Source: Roseovarius nubinhibens ISM (GTDB lineage: Bacteria > Pseudomonadota > Alphaproteobacteria > Rhodobacterales > Rhodobacteraceae). From it: a stretch of 64,000 bases of DNA. Both the position numbers and the translations under genes were made by a program. Positions 1 through 8,562 of this stretch are shown here, piece by piece. Where the stretch lies: the NCBI RefSeq assembly GCF_000152625.1, contig NZ_CH724156.1, forward strand, positions 876,966 through 940,965, in the 5' to 3' direction. Below the pieces are notes generated by a model. The model was not told the origin of the DNA. It ran no database searches and saw only the letters and a list, made by a program, of their open reading frames with translations. Within the stretch, counting starts at the first letter, position 1; each line of letters opens with the position of its first letter.

Positions 1-1229
1 CCGGGATGGTCGCCTTTGACCTGCGCGTCGCAGGCCCGCCCGCGCTCAATTCCGTCTCCGGCGAGGCGCGGCTGCAACAGGCGCGGCTGGCGCTGCCGAC
101 CCTGGGCCGCGCGGTGGAGAATATCGGCGGCGTGGTCCGGCTCAGCGGCGGGCAGGCGACACCCGATATCTCTGGCACGCTCGGCACCGGCGGCAATTTC
201 CGGATCGGCGGCCCGATCACCCTGCGCGCGCCCTACCCCGCCGCGATACAGATTGATCTCGCCGGGCTCGGCGTGCAGGATCCGGACCTCTTTGCCACCA
301 CGGTCAATGGCCGGGTCACCATCGACGGCCCGCTCACCGGCGGCGCACGCATCGGCGGTCAGATCAACCTCGGCGAGACCGAGCTGCGCGTGCCCTCCTC
401 CGGCGGGCTGAGCTTTGCCGACCTGCCGCCAATCAACCACGTGGGCGCCCCCGCCGCCGTGCACACCACGCTCAGACGCGCCGGGCTGAACAATGATGGC
501 ACCAGCAGCGGCAGCGGCGCGAGCGGTCCGGCCTATCCGCTTGATCTGTTGATCAACGCGCCCAACCGCATCTTTGTGCGCGGACGTGGGCTTGATGCCG
601 AACTGGGCGGGCGGCTGCGCCTTCGTGGCACCACGTCGGATGTCATCCCCAGCGGCTATTTCGAGCTGCTGCGCGGGCGTCTCGACATTCTGACCAAGCG
701 GCTCGACCTGACCGAGGGGCGCGTGTCGCTGCAGGGCTCCTTCGATCCCTACCTGCGCTTTGTCGCAGAAACCGAGGCCGAGGATGACGTGACCGTGCGC
801 ATCCGCGTCGAGGGCGAGGCGAGCGATCCCGAGATCACCTTCACCTCCGATCCCGACCTGCCGCAGGACGAGGTCATCGCGCGGCTCATCTTTGGGCGCG
901 GCATCGATTCCATCTCGGCCTTTCAGGCGGCGCAACTCGCCAGTGCGGTGGCCACCCTTGCCGGGCGTGGCGGTGGCGGGGTCGTGGGCAAGCTGCGGGA
1001 ATCTTTGGGGTTTGCCAATCTCGACGTGACCACGAATTCCGAGGGCGAAACCGAAGTGACCGCCGGCACCTATATCTCGGACAAGGTCTATTCCGAGGTC
1101 AGCGCCGCCAGCGATGGCACGCAAGAGATCAATCTCAACTACGATGTGAGCAAGACGATCACCCTGCGCGGCAGTGCCGGAACCGATGGCGACACCGGCA
1201 TCGGGATCTTCTTTGAAAAGGACTATTGA
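1..1229 (+). CDS. tamB: TamB (DUF490) translocation/assembly module subunit, C-terminal part
   Basis: The reading frame is open to the left edge, so this is the 3' end of a larger gene; about 408 codons are visible, whereas TamB proteins usually exceed 1000 residues. The repetitive beta-strand-rich sequence and the ending (YISDKVYSEV, then NLNYDVSKTITLRGSAG and a terminal FFEKDY) are typical of the DUF490/TamB C-terminal domain. TamB is anchored in the inner membrane, spans the periplasm as a beta-helical groove and works with the Omp85 protein TamA in outer-membrane assembly and lipid transport. The stop is followed after 6 bases by a convergent gene. The family call is firm; the N-terminus and any upstream tamA lie outside the window. 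Confidence 0.85.
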   Translation, partial: GMVAFDLRVAGPPALNSVSGEARLQQARLALPTLGRAVENIGGVVRLSGGQATPDISGTLGTGGNFRIGGPITLRAPYPAAIQIDLAGLGVQDPDLFATTVNGRVTIDGPLTGGARIGGQINLGETELRVPSSGGLSFADLPPINHVGAPAAVHTTLRRAGLNNDGTSSGSGASGPAYPLDLLINAPNRIFVRGRGLDAELGGRLRLRGTTSDVIPSGYFELLRGRLDILTKRLDLTEGRVSLQGSFDPYLRFVAETEAEDDVTVRIRVEGEASDPEITFTSDPDLPQDEVIARLIFGRGIDSISAFQAAQLASAVATLAGRGGGGVVGKLRESLGFANLDVTTNSEGETEVTAGTYISDKVYSEVSAASDGTQEINLNYDVSKTITLRGSAGTDGDTGIGIFFEKDY

Positions 1230-1235
1230 CGCGGC

Positions 1236-2318
1236 CTAGACCGGGGCAATCGCCACGAGGTGATTGTCCCAGTTGACCGGATGCAACATGGGCAGGGCCG
1301 TGGCCGCCGCGCCGATCACCCGGCCCGTGCCGGTGGTGAAGACCAGCCCCTGACGCCCCGCTGCCGTGCCACAGATATCCGGCTCCGTGATCTCGGCCAC
1401 GCGCCGCCCACTGGTGTCGAACACAAGCGCCAGACCGCCGCGCGGCCCGGTGATCGCGATCTCTTCGCCCGAGGCCGAGATCGCCACGCTGCCCGCATAG
1501 CCGCGCATCCGCCGCTCTGTCATCCGGTCCTCATCGTCCTGACAGAATTGCAGCGCCTCGCCGCGTCGGTGCAGCACCAAGAGCGGCGGCACATCGGCCA
1601 TATCGCCCTGCCACTGACAGGCCAGCGCCACCAGCCCATCGGGGCGCAGCGCCAAATGGCGGGTCGAGAGCTGATGCCACTCGGCTGGCGGCTCGTGCTG
1701 TTCCAGCAAGTCACCAGAGAGCGACAGATAGCTCAGATTGGGGCGCATCGTCGCGAGGTTGAGCTTGGCCCGCCCGGCGTCGGGATGGGTCTCGATCCCG
1801 CCATTCGCCACCACCAGGCTCGCCCCATCCGGCATCAGCCGCAGATCATGCGGCCCGACCCCGCCCGAGGCAAATTCCGCCACCCTGCGCAGCCCCTCGC
1901 GCATGTCCCAGACGCCGATCATGCCGCGCCCCTCATCATAGGCGTTTTCACCGGTGAACAAGAGATCGCCATCACGGGAAAACGCGCCATGACCGCTGAA
2001 ATGCCGTCCCTCGGGGGCCGACAGCTCGGCCAGGGATTTGCCGCTCTGACAATCGATCACCAGCGCAAACCGCCCCGGCCTGCGCGCAAAGGCCACCGCC
2101 AGCGCGCGGCTCGGATGGGCAGCCGCCGCATGGCCGCGCCCCGGCAAGGGCAGCTGGAACAATGCCGCCCCTGCGCCGCTCAGGCCAAAGAGCGCATAGT
2201 CACCCGAGGCACGCCGCGCCGCCGCGAGGAACTCAGGACTGCCTAGCTCGGCCCAACCCGTCGCTGGCAAAGCCCCCGCCGCCAGAAGACCGCCGAGAAA
2301 CCGCCGCCGCCCGCGCAT
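1236..2318 (-). CDS. DUF1513 domain protein, Tat-type signal
   Basis: A 360-residue protein with an N-terminal twin-arginine-like stretch (RRRFLGG) and a short hydrophobic segment ending near residue 23, so it is probably exported folded to the periplasm. The rest has beta-propeller-like repeats (for example GVWDMREGLRRVAEF and GGVGPHDLRLMPDG). It matches my recollection of the DUF1513 family, which is regularly last in imelysin/di-haem oxidoreductase operons. Its ATG overlaps the stop of the preceding imelysin gene by one base, implying translational coupling. No enzymatic function is known to me; a role in the periplasmic iron system is inferred only from the operon. Confidence 0.75.
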   Translation of the reverse strand: MRGRRRFLGGLLAAGALPATGWAELGSPEFLAAARRASGDYALFGLSGAGAALFQLPLPGRGHAAAAHPSRALAVAFARRPGRFALVIDCQSGKSLAELSAPEGRHFSGHGAFSRDGDLLFTGENAYDEGRGMIGVWDMREGLRRVAEFASGGVGPHDLRLMPDGASLVVANGGIETHPDAGRAKLNLATMRPNLSYLSLSGDLLEQHEPPAEWHQLSTRHLALRPDGLVALACQWQGDMADVPPLLVLHRRGEALQFCQDDEDRMTERRMRGYAGSVAISASGEEIAITGPRGGLALVFDTSGRRVAEITEPDICGTAAGRQGLVFTTGTGRVIGAAATALPMLHPVNWDNHLVAIAPV

Positions 2319-3340
2319 CAGTCGCCATCCAGCGCGTTAAAGCCCGCCGCAATGCCGAGACGCGGACCAAGGTCTTCGGCAAGGCTGTGCCGGATTTCCT
2401 CCACCGCCTGCTGCAGCACTTCGACATGAAGCCGCCCCTGCGGTGTGGCGACCTCGGCAAAGATCGGATCATCGAGCGCCTCGGCCTCCGCCAGCGCCTT
2501 GGCGAACGCCGCATCCAGCCCCTGCGCCACATCGGGCGCGCCTGCCGCGAGATACCCGGTCAGCTCGCGCATCGCCTCCAGCGACAGCACCACATGGCGC
2601 AGCGACCGCCCCGACCGGCGCGCCTCGGCACGCTGCGGCCTTGGCCGGTCGAACGTGCCCATCGGTCGCCCGAGCCGCATCGCCGAGGTGAACTCGAGCC
2701 CGCCCGAAAGCGCGGTAAAGAGCTGCTGCGCCGCCTCGGCCTCTGTGCGGTAGGTGTCATTCTCGCCCGGCGCCCGCAGCCGCGCGGCATAGTCCCCGTC
2801 CCAGCCCTGCCAGATCACCGCCGCCGTCGCCGCCATATCCGCCGTCACGGCCTGTATCAGCTGACAGCGATAGCCCGCCTGTGGGGCGGGCAGATCCCCG
2901 CTGAACTCGGGATCATAGAGTAGATATTCCAGCGCATAGAACCCACGCGCCGCGATCGACACATCGGCATAGCGCGCGGCGTTTTCCGCCACCGGATCCG
3001 CCTCGGCCATCAGCTGCCCGAGCGCCTTGGGCGTCTTGCTGCGCGGATCGGGCCAATAGGCCAGCGCAAAGGCGCGGCCCTCCTCCTCGGACGGGCCAAA
3101 ACGCAGATGGCTCACCTTGATCCAATCGTCAAAGGCCTGCCCATAGGCCTGTCGCAGGGCCGCATCCTCGGGCGCGCAATGATCCTGCGCCGTGCGGGCC
3201 AAGGCCCCGGTGCTCTGGCTCAGCGCGCGAAAGCCGGGCAGGATATGCCCGTCCACCGCCCCATCAAGATCGGCCACATCGGCCAGGGCCGCCCCCGGCA
3301 GGGCGAGACAAAAGACAGCGCGTGCCAGCCAGTGTTTCAT
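2318..3340 (-). CDS. Imelysin-family periplasmic protein (variant motif)
   Basis: A 340-residue protein with a cleavable signal peptide (cleavage near ALA-D21). It belongs to the imelysin/IrpA-like family of helical periplasmic or outer-membrane proteins linked to iron uptake. The family signature GxHxxE appears here as G133-F-Y135-A-L-E138, so the histidine is replaced by tyrosine. The upstream paralogue in the same operon keeps the histidine. The gene starts one base after the stop of the di-haem oxidoreductase. Imelysins were first described as insulin-cleaving proteases, but most are now thought to bind metal or haem; protease activity should not be assumed. Confidence 0.8.
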   Translation of the reverse strand: MKHWLARAVFCLALPGAALADVADLDGAVDGHILPGFRALSQSTGALARTAQDHCAPEDAALRQAYGQAFDDWIKVSHLRFGPSEEEGRAFALAYWPDPRSKTPKALGQLMAEADPVAENAARYADVSIAARGFYALEYLLYDPEFSGDLPAPQAGYRCQLIQAVTADMAATAAVIWQGWDGDYAARLRAPGENDTYRTEAEAAQQLFTALSGGLEFTSAMRLGRPMGTFDRPRPQRAEARRSGRSLRHVVLSLEAMRELTGYLAAGAPDVAQGLDAAFAKALAEAEALDDPIFAEVATPQGRLHVEVLQQAVEEIRHSLAEDLGPRLGIAAGFNALDGD

Positions 3341-3341
3341 A

Positions 3342-4892
3342 TCACAAACTCTCCAGAAAGCGGATCAGCGCGGCGCGCTCATCTTGTGGCAGGGCAATGA
3401 CCGCATCGCGCTGGGCCTCGGCCTCGCCGCCATGCCACAGCACCGCCTCGAGAAGCGACCGCGCCCGCCCGTCATGCAGAAAATAGCTATGCCCCGAGAC
3501 CTGCTCGGTCAACCCGATCCCCCAGAGCGGCGGCGTGCGCCATTCCCGCCCCGTCGCCCGCGCCTCGGGCCGATGATCGGCCAGCCCCTCGCCCATGTCA
3601 TGCAAGAGCATATCGGTATAGGGCCAGATCAGCTGAAAGCTCTGCTCGGGCTGGCCGTCGAGCCGATGGGTGACAAAGCTCGGTCGGTGACAACTGGCAC
3701 AGCCCAACTCGTGAAAGAGCCGCTTGCCCGCCAGCACCTCGGGGTCCGCCACATCGCGCCGGGCAGGCACACCAAGGTTGCGGCTGTAAAACGTCACGAG
3801 ATCGAGCGCCTCATCGTCAATCTCGACACCCCTTATGTCGCCATCGCCATGCGGGGCGCTGCGGCAATCGGCTTGCGCCTCGGTGCAATCGCCCCAAGCG
3901 TCCGGGTAGAGCGTGCTCGAGATCCCCACATCGCCGGAAAACGCCGCCGCCGATTGCTCGCGGATGGTCGGCATCCCGGCCTTGAGCCCGAACCGGCCAA
4001 GCATGGGGCGATCAAACTCGCGCGACCAGACGATATTGGGACGGCCAGAAATGCCATCGCCATCGCGGTCCTCTGGATCGGCACCGGCGAGGATATCCGC
4101 CGCCGGAATCGCCTCGAGCAGCCCCAGCCCGATCATCTGCGGTGCGACACGCGGGCTTAGCATCGCGTCGGGATGGAGCGGGCCATAGCCCAGCTCTGCC
4201 GCCACATAGGTTGGGCGGCGCAGCGAGGCGGTCTCGCCCCCGGCCAGCGCAACCTCCACCTCGTCATATTGGATATCGAGCCGATACTCCGCCCGTTGCC
4301 CGGGCAGTCCGAAATCCTGCATCTGGCCGCCATAGGTCGGCTCGGGCCGGGTCGCGAGATAGCCTTCGATCTCGTCGATCCCATCCTCCGGCCCGCCCGG
4401 CACCGAGACGCGCAGGAACATCGAGACAGAACTGTCTTCGGCGCTCTCTGGCGGGTGGCCGCGCCCGTCCTTGAGGTGGCAACGCTGACAGGACCGGGCG
4501 TTGAACAACGGGCCGAGCCCGTCCGACGCCAAGGTCGACGAGGGCGAGGAAACCCAGAGTTTACGGAAAAGCCCATTGCCGAGCTTGAAGGTCAGCTCGC
4601 CCTCGAAATCCACCGTCTTGGAGGGCTGCGAAAACGCATTGGCGTCGCCCGTGTTGCGCACCGTGGCGGCACCGCCCGACAGTTCTTCAAAAGGCTGCGG
4701 CGCGGTGAAATCATCGTGTGTTGTCAGCACCTTGGCGATCCGCGCGGCCTCGGATGCGCTGCGCGGCACGACCGAGAGATGCGGATCATCCTGCACCTTG
4801 GCCCAAGGAAAGGGCTCTGCCGTGTTTTGCGCGACTGAGCCCGCAGGCAAGACGGCGAAAAGGATCAGCAGCGCATGGCGAAGGCTAGGCAT
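3342..4892 (-). CDS. Di-haem oxidoreductase family protein (DUF1111)
   Basis: With the start at 4892, giving a clean signal peptide ending around SVAQ, the protein has 516 residues. Two c-type haem motifs are visible: C135-Q-R-C138-H139 and C398-A-S-C401-H402. Between them lies an Asp/Gly-rich calcium-like segment (DPEDRDGDG). This is the layout of the DUF1111 'thiol oxidoreductase' family, a relative of MauG/di-haem peroxidases, and the protein should be periplasmic. It sits between two imelysin genes, the usual neighbourhood of this family in Rhodobacteraceae. A redox step in iron or haem handling is a plausible inference, not shown. An in-frame ATG 36 bases upstream is less likely because it would bury the signal peptide. 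Confidence 0.85.
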   Translation of the reverse strand: MPSLRHALLILFAVLPAGSVAQNTAEPFPWAKVQDDPHLSVVPRSASEAARIAKVLTTHDDFTAPQPFEELSGGAATVRNTGDANAFSQPSKTVDFEGELTFKLGNGLFRKLWVSSPSSTLASDGLGPLFNARSCQRCHLKDGRGHPPESAEDSSVSMFLRVSVPGGPEDGIDEIEGYLATRPEPTYGGQMQDFGLPGQRAEYRLDIQYDEVEVALAGGETASLRRPTYVAAELGYGPLHPDAMLSPRVAPQMIGLGLLEAIPAADILAGADPEDRDGDGISGRPNIVWSREFDRPMLGRFGLKAGMPTIREQSAAAFSGDVGISSTLYPDAWGDCTEAQADCRSAPHGDGDIRGVEIDDEALDLVTFYSRNLGVPARRDVADPEVLAGKRLFHELGCASCHRPSFVTHRLDGQPEQSFQLIWPYTDMLLHDMGEGLADHRPEARATGREWRTPPLWGIGLTEQVSGHSYFLHDGRARSLLEAVLWHGGEAEAQRDAVIALPQDERAALIRFLESL

Positions 4893-4948
4893 AGCAGGAA
4901 CCGTTCTTGGCAGGACGCGGCACCACATGGGCGCCGCACCGGATCCGT

Positions 4949-6223
4949 TTATTGGAAAACGGCCTCGGGATTGTCGAGGCTGTCAGAGCCCTCAAAGGCG
5001 ATGCCATCGACCCCGAGCGCGGCCACCACACGTTCGATGCTGCGCGTCTGATCGATCAAGCCGTTGACCCCGCCCATGATGAGCGCCTCGCCTTTGTCGT
5101 TGCCGCGCTCGAGCATCATGTCATAGCTGAAGCCGCCGTCTGCGGCGCTCTTGAGCGCGCCCAGGGCATCCATGGTCGTCGAGAGCTTGGCCTGCATCTC
5201 GGCATCGAGCGCCGCGTCCTGCGCCGCCACCAGATCGGCGAGCGACGGACCTTCGACCTTACTGCCATCGACGCGGGTATAGGCGCCGAGATAGACGTTC
5301 TGGACGCCGAGACCGTCGTAGTAATGGCTGTTATGGGTGTTGTCGGAGAAGCAGTCATGCTCTTCCTCGGGGTCGTTGAGCATCAGGCCAAGGCGCATCC
5401 TTTCGCCCGCCTGTTCGCCATAGGAGAGCGAGCCCATGCCGGTCAGCATGGCCGAGATGCCGGCATCCTCATCCGACAGAAGCGTCGCGCGGGCCGCGCC
5501 GTCGCTCGCCCATTGTGCCGCCATCCAGTCGAGATCCGAGACCAGAAGATCGGTTGCGGCCTTGAGATAGGCGGCGCGGCGGTCGCAATTGCCGTTGGTG
5601 CAGGCCTCGCCCGAGGCGAAATCGGTCCAGGGACGATCACCCGCGCCTGCTGCGTGACCGTTGAGATCCTGCCCCCAGAGCAGGAATTCGATCGCGTGAT
5701 AGCCGGTGGCGACATTGGCCTCTACGCCATCGGCCTCGTGCAGCGTCTCGGCGAGCAGCGCGGGGGTGATATCGCTGGCGTCAACCTCTTGGCCCGAGAG
5801 GGTAAATTTGGGGTTGGCCACGACGTTTAGCACGGCAAAGCCGTTTTCATCGGTGGCGCCGCCATAGGAGGCATCGACGTAATCGATGAGCCCTTCGTCG
5901 AGCGGCCAGGCGTTCACCTTGCCTTCCCAATCGTCGACGATGGCGTTGCCAAAGCGGAAAACCTCGGTCTGCTGATAGGGCACGCGGGCGTCGATCCAGG
6001 CGGCGCGGGCGGCGGCGAGATTGGCCTCGGACGGGTCCGCGATCAGCGCCGCGACGGCCTCTTGCAGGGCGCGGGCGGTGGTCAGGCTGTCGCCATAGCC
6101 GGCTGCGGCGATATCGGCATAGGTGTTGAGAACCTCAGTCTTTTCAGGGGCTTCGGCCCAGAGGGGCGCGGCGCTGGCGAGGCTGAGGGCGAGGATACTG
6201 GTGGTCGCGGTGAGACGGGTCAT
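4949..6223 (-). CDS. Imelysin family protein (IrpA-like, iron-regulated)
   Basis: A 424-residue protein with a Sec signal peptide (cleavage near LWA-E). The imelysin signature GxHxxE is intact as G174-Y-H176-A-I-E179, followed by WGQDLNG, which is characteristic of the long IrpA-like branch. Acidic and Asn/Asp-rich stretches suggest metal binding. It is the first gene of a four-gene minus-strand operon (imelysin, di-haem oxidoreductase, imelysin, DUF1513). The preceding intergenic region has an imperfect dyad resembling the alphaproteobacterial iron-rhodo box. A role in iron acquisition at the periplasm or outer membrane fits known iron-regulated homologues; the exact biochemistry is unknown. 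Confidence 0.85.
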   Translation of the reverse strand: MTRLTATTSILALSLASAAPLWAEAPEKTEVLNTYADIAAAGYGDSLTTARALQEAVAALIADPSEANLAAARAAWIDARVPYQQTEVFRFGNAIVDDWEGKVNAWPLDEGLIDYVDASYGGATDENGFAVLNVVANPKFTLSGQEVDASDITPALLAETLHEADGVEANVATGYHAIEFLLWGQDLNGHAAGAGDRPWTDFASGEACTNGNCDRRAAYLKAATDLLVSDLDWMAAQWASDGAARATLLSDEDAGISAMLTGMGSLSYGEQAGERMRLGLMLNDPEEEHDCFSDNTHNSHYYDGLGVQNVYLGAYTRVDGSKVEGPSLADLVAAQDAALDAEMQAKLSTTMDALGALKSAADGGFSYDMMLERGNDKGEALIMGGVNGLIDQTRSIERVVAALGVDGIAFEGSDSLDNPEAVFQ

Positions 6224-6286
6224 GGGAGGGGCTCCTGCGGTCTGCGGTGGCGGGGCCTGCCGCGTGACAGGCCATTCACGGCCCTA

Positions 6287-6305
6287 CCTGAGTGAAATAC
6301 TCGGG
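6287..6305. promoter_or_regulatory. Iron-rhodo-box-like dyad upstream of imelysin operon
   Basis: The sequence CCTGAGTgaaatACTCGGG forms a 7+7 dyad with one G-T pair. Read as TGA-N9-TCG it is one base from the TGA-N9-TCA iron-rhodo box described for RirA-type regulation. It lies 64-82 bases upstream of the first imelysin start. Assignment to RirA or another iron regulator is an inference. Confidence 0.35.
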
Positions 6306-6333
6306 AAATGCAAGGGTGATTCTCGGAAGGCTT

Positions 6334-6385
6334 CCGGGGGCCAGCCCCCGGACCCCCGGGATATTTGTCGGCCAGAAGAAACGGG
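6334..6385. repeat. GC hairpin plus GATATTT...CCAGAAGAA intergenic element
   Basis: CCGGGGGC (6334-6341) pairs with GCCCCCGG (6344-6351), followed by ACCCCCGGGATATTT and GGCCAGAAGAA. From memory this combination resembles an intergenic sequence seen many times in Rhodobacteraceae genomes. Only one copy is present in this window, so its repeat status cannot be shown here. Confidence 0.4.
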
Positions 6386-6402
6386 ACCGCGTTTTTGCCC
6401 TC

Positions 6403-6426
6403 CTCAATTTTGAGTGATTGCTCAAA
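6403..6426. promoter_or_regulatory. Three alternating CTCAA/TTGAG half-sites
   Basis: The arrangement CTCAA-TT-TTGAG-TGATTG-CTCAAA contains three half-sites and two overlapping dyads; TTTGAG-N6-CTCAAA is perfect. It lies between the imelysin operon and the divergent thiol oxidoreductase gene, 85 bases before the latter's ATG. It looks like a regulator binding site, but which gene it serves is not clear. Confidence 0.4.
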
Positions 6427-6510
6427 TGGGCGGTTGAGACTCGGCGGCGATCGCTTATGTGAGAGGCAGAGCCCGCCACCCCAAACCTGCCCCGGCAGAT
6501 CGGAGAGACC

Positions 6511-7161
6511 ATGACCGAGACCCCGCTTCGTATCGACATCATTTCAGACGTGATGTGCCCTTGGTGCATCATCGGATATCGCCAGCTTCAGACGGCGCTG
6601 GAGGCGACCGGCACGGGGCATAAGATCCATTGGCACCCGTTCGAGCTCAACCCGGAGATGCCGCCGGAAGGGCAAAACCTGCGCGAGCATATCATTGAAA
6701 AATATGGATCTTCTCCCGAGCAATCGGAGCAGAGCCGGGTCCAGATGACGGCCATCGGGGCGGATCTGGACTTTGAGTTTCGCTTTGCCGAGGACATGCG
6801 GATGCACAACACTTTTGCCGCCCATCAGCTCTTGCATTGGGCGGGCGAGATGGGGCGGAAGCATGACCTGAAACAGGCGCTGTTCAGCGCCCATTTCACC
6901 CATCGGCGCGACCTGTCGGACAGGGGCGTTCTGGCCGATGTGGCGGCTGAAATCGGGCTCGACCGAGACGAGGCGCTGGCGGTTTTGGAAGATCAGCGCT
7001 TTGCCGAAATCGTGCGGGAACATGAGCGGTTTTGGCTGCGGCAGGGCATCCAGGGCGTGCCGGCGGTGGTGTTTGACAGCAAACATCTGGTGACCGGGGC
7101 GCAGGGGGCCGAGACCTATGCCCGCATTTTGACCCAGCTCACCCAAGGCCAAAATACCTGA
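6511..7161 (+). CDS. DsbA-family oxidoreductase (FrnE-like)
   Basis: A 216-residue protein without a signal peptide, so cytoplasmic. A thioredoxin-type active site C16-P-W-C19 is followed by the DsbA helical insertion and a loop GIQGVPAVVF carrying the expected cis-proline. Cytoplasmic CPWC proteins of this size belong to the FrnE/2-hydroxychromene-2-carboxylate isomerase-like branch, involved in disulfide or thiol chemistry and often in oxidative-stress tolerance. The ATG is preceded by GGAGAGACC. The gene stands alone, divergent from the imelysin operon. The natural substrate is unknown. Confidence 0.85.
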   Translation: MTETPLRIDIISDVMCPWCIIGYRQLQTALEATGTGHKIHWHPFELNPEMPPEGQNLREHIIEKYGSSPEQSEQSRVQMTAIGADLDFEFRFAEDMRMHNTFAAHQLLHWAGEMGRKHDLKQALFSAHFTHRRDLSDRGVLADVAAEIGLDRDEALAVLEDQRFAEIVREHERFWLRQGIQGVPAVVFDSKHLVTGAQGAETYARILTQLTQGQNT

Positions 7162-7168
7162 GAATCGC

Positions 7169-7200
7169 CACGTCGGTAACACGTCGGTATTTCGACAGTA
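7169..7200 (+). promoter_or_regulatory. Direct repeat CACGTCGGTA x2 with GTCG-N6-CGAC dyad
   Basis: CACGTCGGTA occurs at 7169-7178 and again at 7180-7189, 11 bases apart (one helical turn). The second copy runs into a dyad, CGTCGGTATTTCGACAGTA (7182-7200). Seventeen of these 19 bases recur on the minus strand at 42235-42217. The site lies about 200 bases upstream of the TRAP binding-protein gene and may be its operator. Confidence 0.35.
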
Positions 7201-7238
7201 TCGCGGCAGTGCTGAATTCTTGTGCAATTTGAAGGCTG

Positions 7239-7260
7239 CAGCCCCTTTGCCGGGGGGCTG
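7239..7260 (+). terminator. Stem-loop downstream of the thiol oxidoreductase gene
   Basis: CAGCCCC (7239-7245) pairs with GGGGCTG (7254-7260) around an 8-base loop, 78 bases after the stop at 7161. There is no clear T-tract, so this is a possible rather than a certain terminator. Confidence 0.35.
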
Positions 7261-7403
7261 TGGCCAGAAATGCGTTGACATTATTATGTATGCACATGTC
7301 AATACGGGCCATCCAGTCACGCGTTGCGACGGGCGGCCATGTCATGCCGTCCAGTCGCTGTTTCAAATGGCACCGAGATCATCAGACAGGGAGTACTGAC
7401 AGA

Positions 7404-8489
7404 ATGGACAGACGCAAATTTCTCGCCGCGGGCGCGGTCGGCACCGCCGCCTCGGCCCTCGCCGCCCCGGCCATTGCCCAGGACAAGCGCCAGTGGAAAA
7501 TGGTCACCGCATGGCCCAAGAACCTGCCCGGGCCGGGCGTCGCGGCACAGAATCTCGCCGACCGGATCACCACGCTTTCGGGCGGGCGGATCGAGGTCAA
7601 GCTTTTCGCCGCCGGTGAGATCGTTCCCGGCCCCGGCGTCTTTGACGCGGTGTCGGAAGGCACGGCCGAGCTCTATCACGCGGTGCCCGCCTATTGGGGC
7701 TCGAAATCCAAGGGCATCCTTCTTTTCGGGTCGCAGCCCTTTGGCCTGCGTGCCGATGAACAGGTCGGCTGGCTGACCCATGGCGGCGGTCAGGAGCTCT
7801 ATGACGAGATGTATGGCCGGTTCGGCATCAAGCCCTTCCTCTGCGGCAACTCTGGCCCGCAATGGGGCGGCTGGTTCAAGACCGAGATCAATTCGGTCGA
7901 AGACCTCAAGGGTCTCAAGTTCCGCACCACGGGTCTTGCCTCGGAGATGGCCTCCAAGCTCGGCATGGCGGCGCAGGCGATGAGCGGCCCGGCGATGTTC
8001 CAGGCGCTGCAGACCGGCGCGCTCGACGCCGGCGAGTTCATCGGCCCCTGGACCGACAGCGCGCTTGGCTATTACCAGGTTGCCAAGAACTACTATTGGC
8101 CCGGTGTCGGCGAGCCCTCCTCGGCCGAGGAATGCGGCGTCAATGCCGATGTCTTTGCCGAGCTGCCCGAAGACCTGCAGCAGGTGGTGAGCTTTGCCTG
8201 CGAGAGCCTCTACAACCCGGTCTGGACCGAATATGCCACCAAACACGCGCAATCGCTGCGCACGCTGGTGGACGAGCATGAGGTTCAGGTCCGCAAGTTC
8301 CCCGAGGAGGTGATTGCCGCCATGGGTGTCGCCGCCGCCGAGGTCATCGACGAGCTGCGTCAGGACGAGGACGAACTGGTCAAGCGGATCACCGAGAGCT
8401 TTGTCGCGTACCGCGATCTCATCGGGGGTTACATGACCTATGCCGACAACGGTCAGATGAATGCCCGTGCCTCGGTGATGGGCTACTGA
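7404..8489 (+). CDS. TRAP transporter substrate-binding protein, DctP/TakP type
   Basis: Read from the ATG at 7404 (ribosome site CAGGGAG upstream) the protein has 361 residues and opens with a short twin-arginine-like signal (MDRRKFLAAGAVG, cleavage near AIA-Q). The body shows TRAP binding-protein features: GGRIEVKLFAAGEIVPG, the SEGTAELYHAVPAYWG helix, and GGWFKTEINSVEDLKGLKFR, which includes the ligand-binding arginine. It most resembles the TakP branch that binds 2-oxoacids or other organic anions in Rhodobacter. It captures substrate in the periplasm and delivers it to the DctQM permease encoded directly downstream. The upstream in-frame extension from 7260 lacks a ribosome site. The exact ligand is not predictable from sequence alone. 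Confidence 0.88.
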   Translation: MDRRKFLAAGAVGTAASALAAPAIAQDKRQWKMVTAWPKNLPGPGVAAQNLADRITTLSGGRIEVKLFAAGEIVPGPGVFDAVSEGTAELYHAVPAYWGSKSKGILLFGSQPFGLRADEQVGWLTHGGGQELYDEMYGRFGIKPFLCGNSGPQWGGWFKTEINSVEDLKGLKFRTTGLASEMASKLGMAAQAMSGPAMFQALQTGALDAGEFIGPWTDSALGYYQVAKNYYWPGVGEPSSAEECGVNADVFAELPEDLQQVVSFACESLYNPVWTEYATKHAQSLRTLVDEHEVQVRKFPEEVIAAMGVAAAEVIDELRQDEDELVKRITESFVAYRDLIGGYMTYADNGQMNARASVMGY

Positions 8490-8506
8490 TAGACCACAAG
8501 ACAAGG

Positions 8507-8539
8507 GCCCCGGCGCAAGGTTGATCCCTGCGCCGGGGC
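8507..8539 (+). terminator. Stem-loop between TRAP binding protein and permease genes
   Basis: GCCCCGGCGCA (8507-8517) pairs perfectly with TGCGCCGGGGC (8529-8539) around an 11-base loop, 17 bases after the binding-protein stop and 23 bases before dctQ. A strong stem here is expected to cause partial termination or protect the upstream mRNA, giving more binding protein than permease. Confidence 0.7.
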
Positions 8540-8562
8540 TTTGCCATCAAGGGAGGGGGCAA

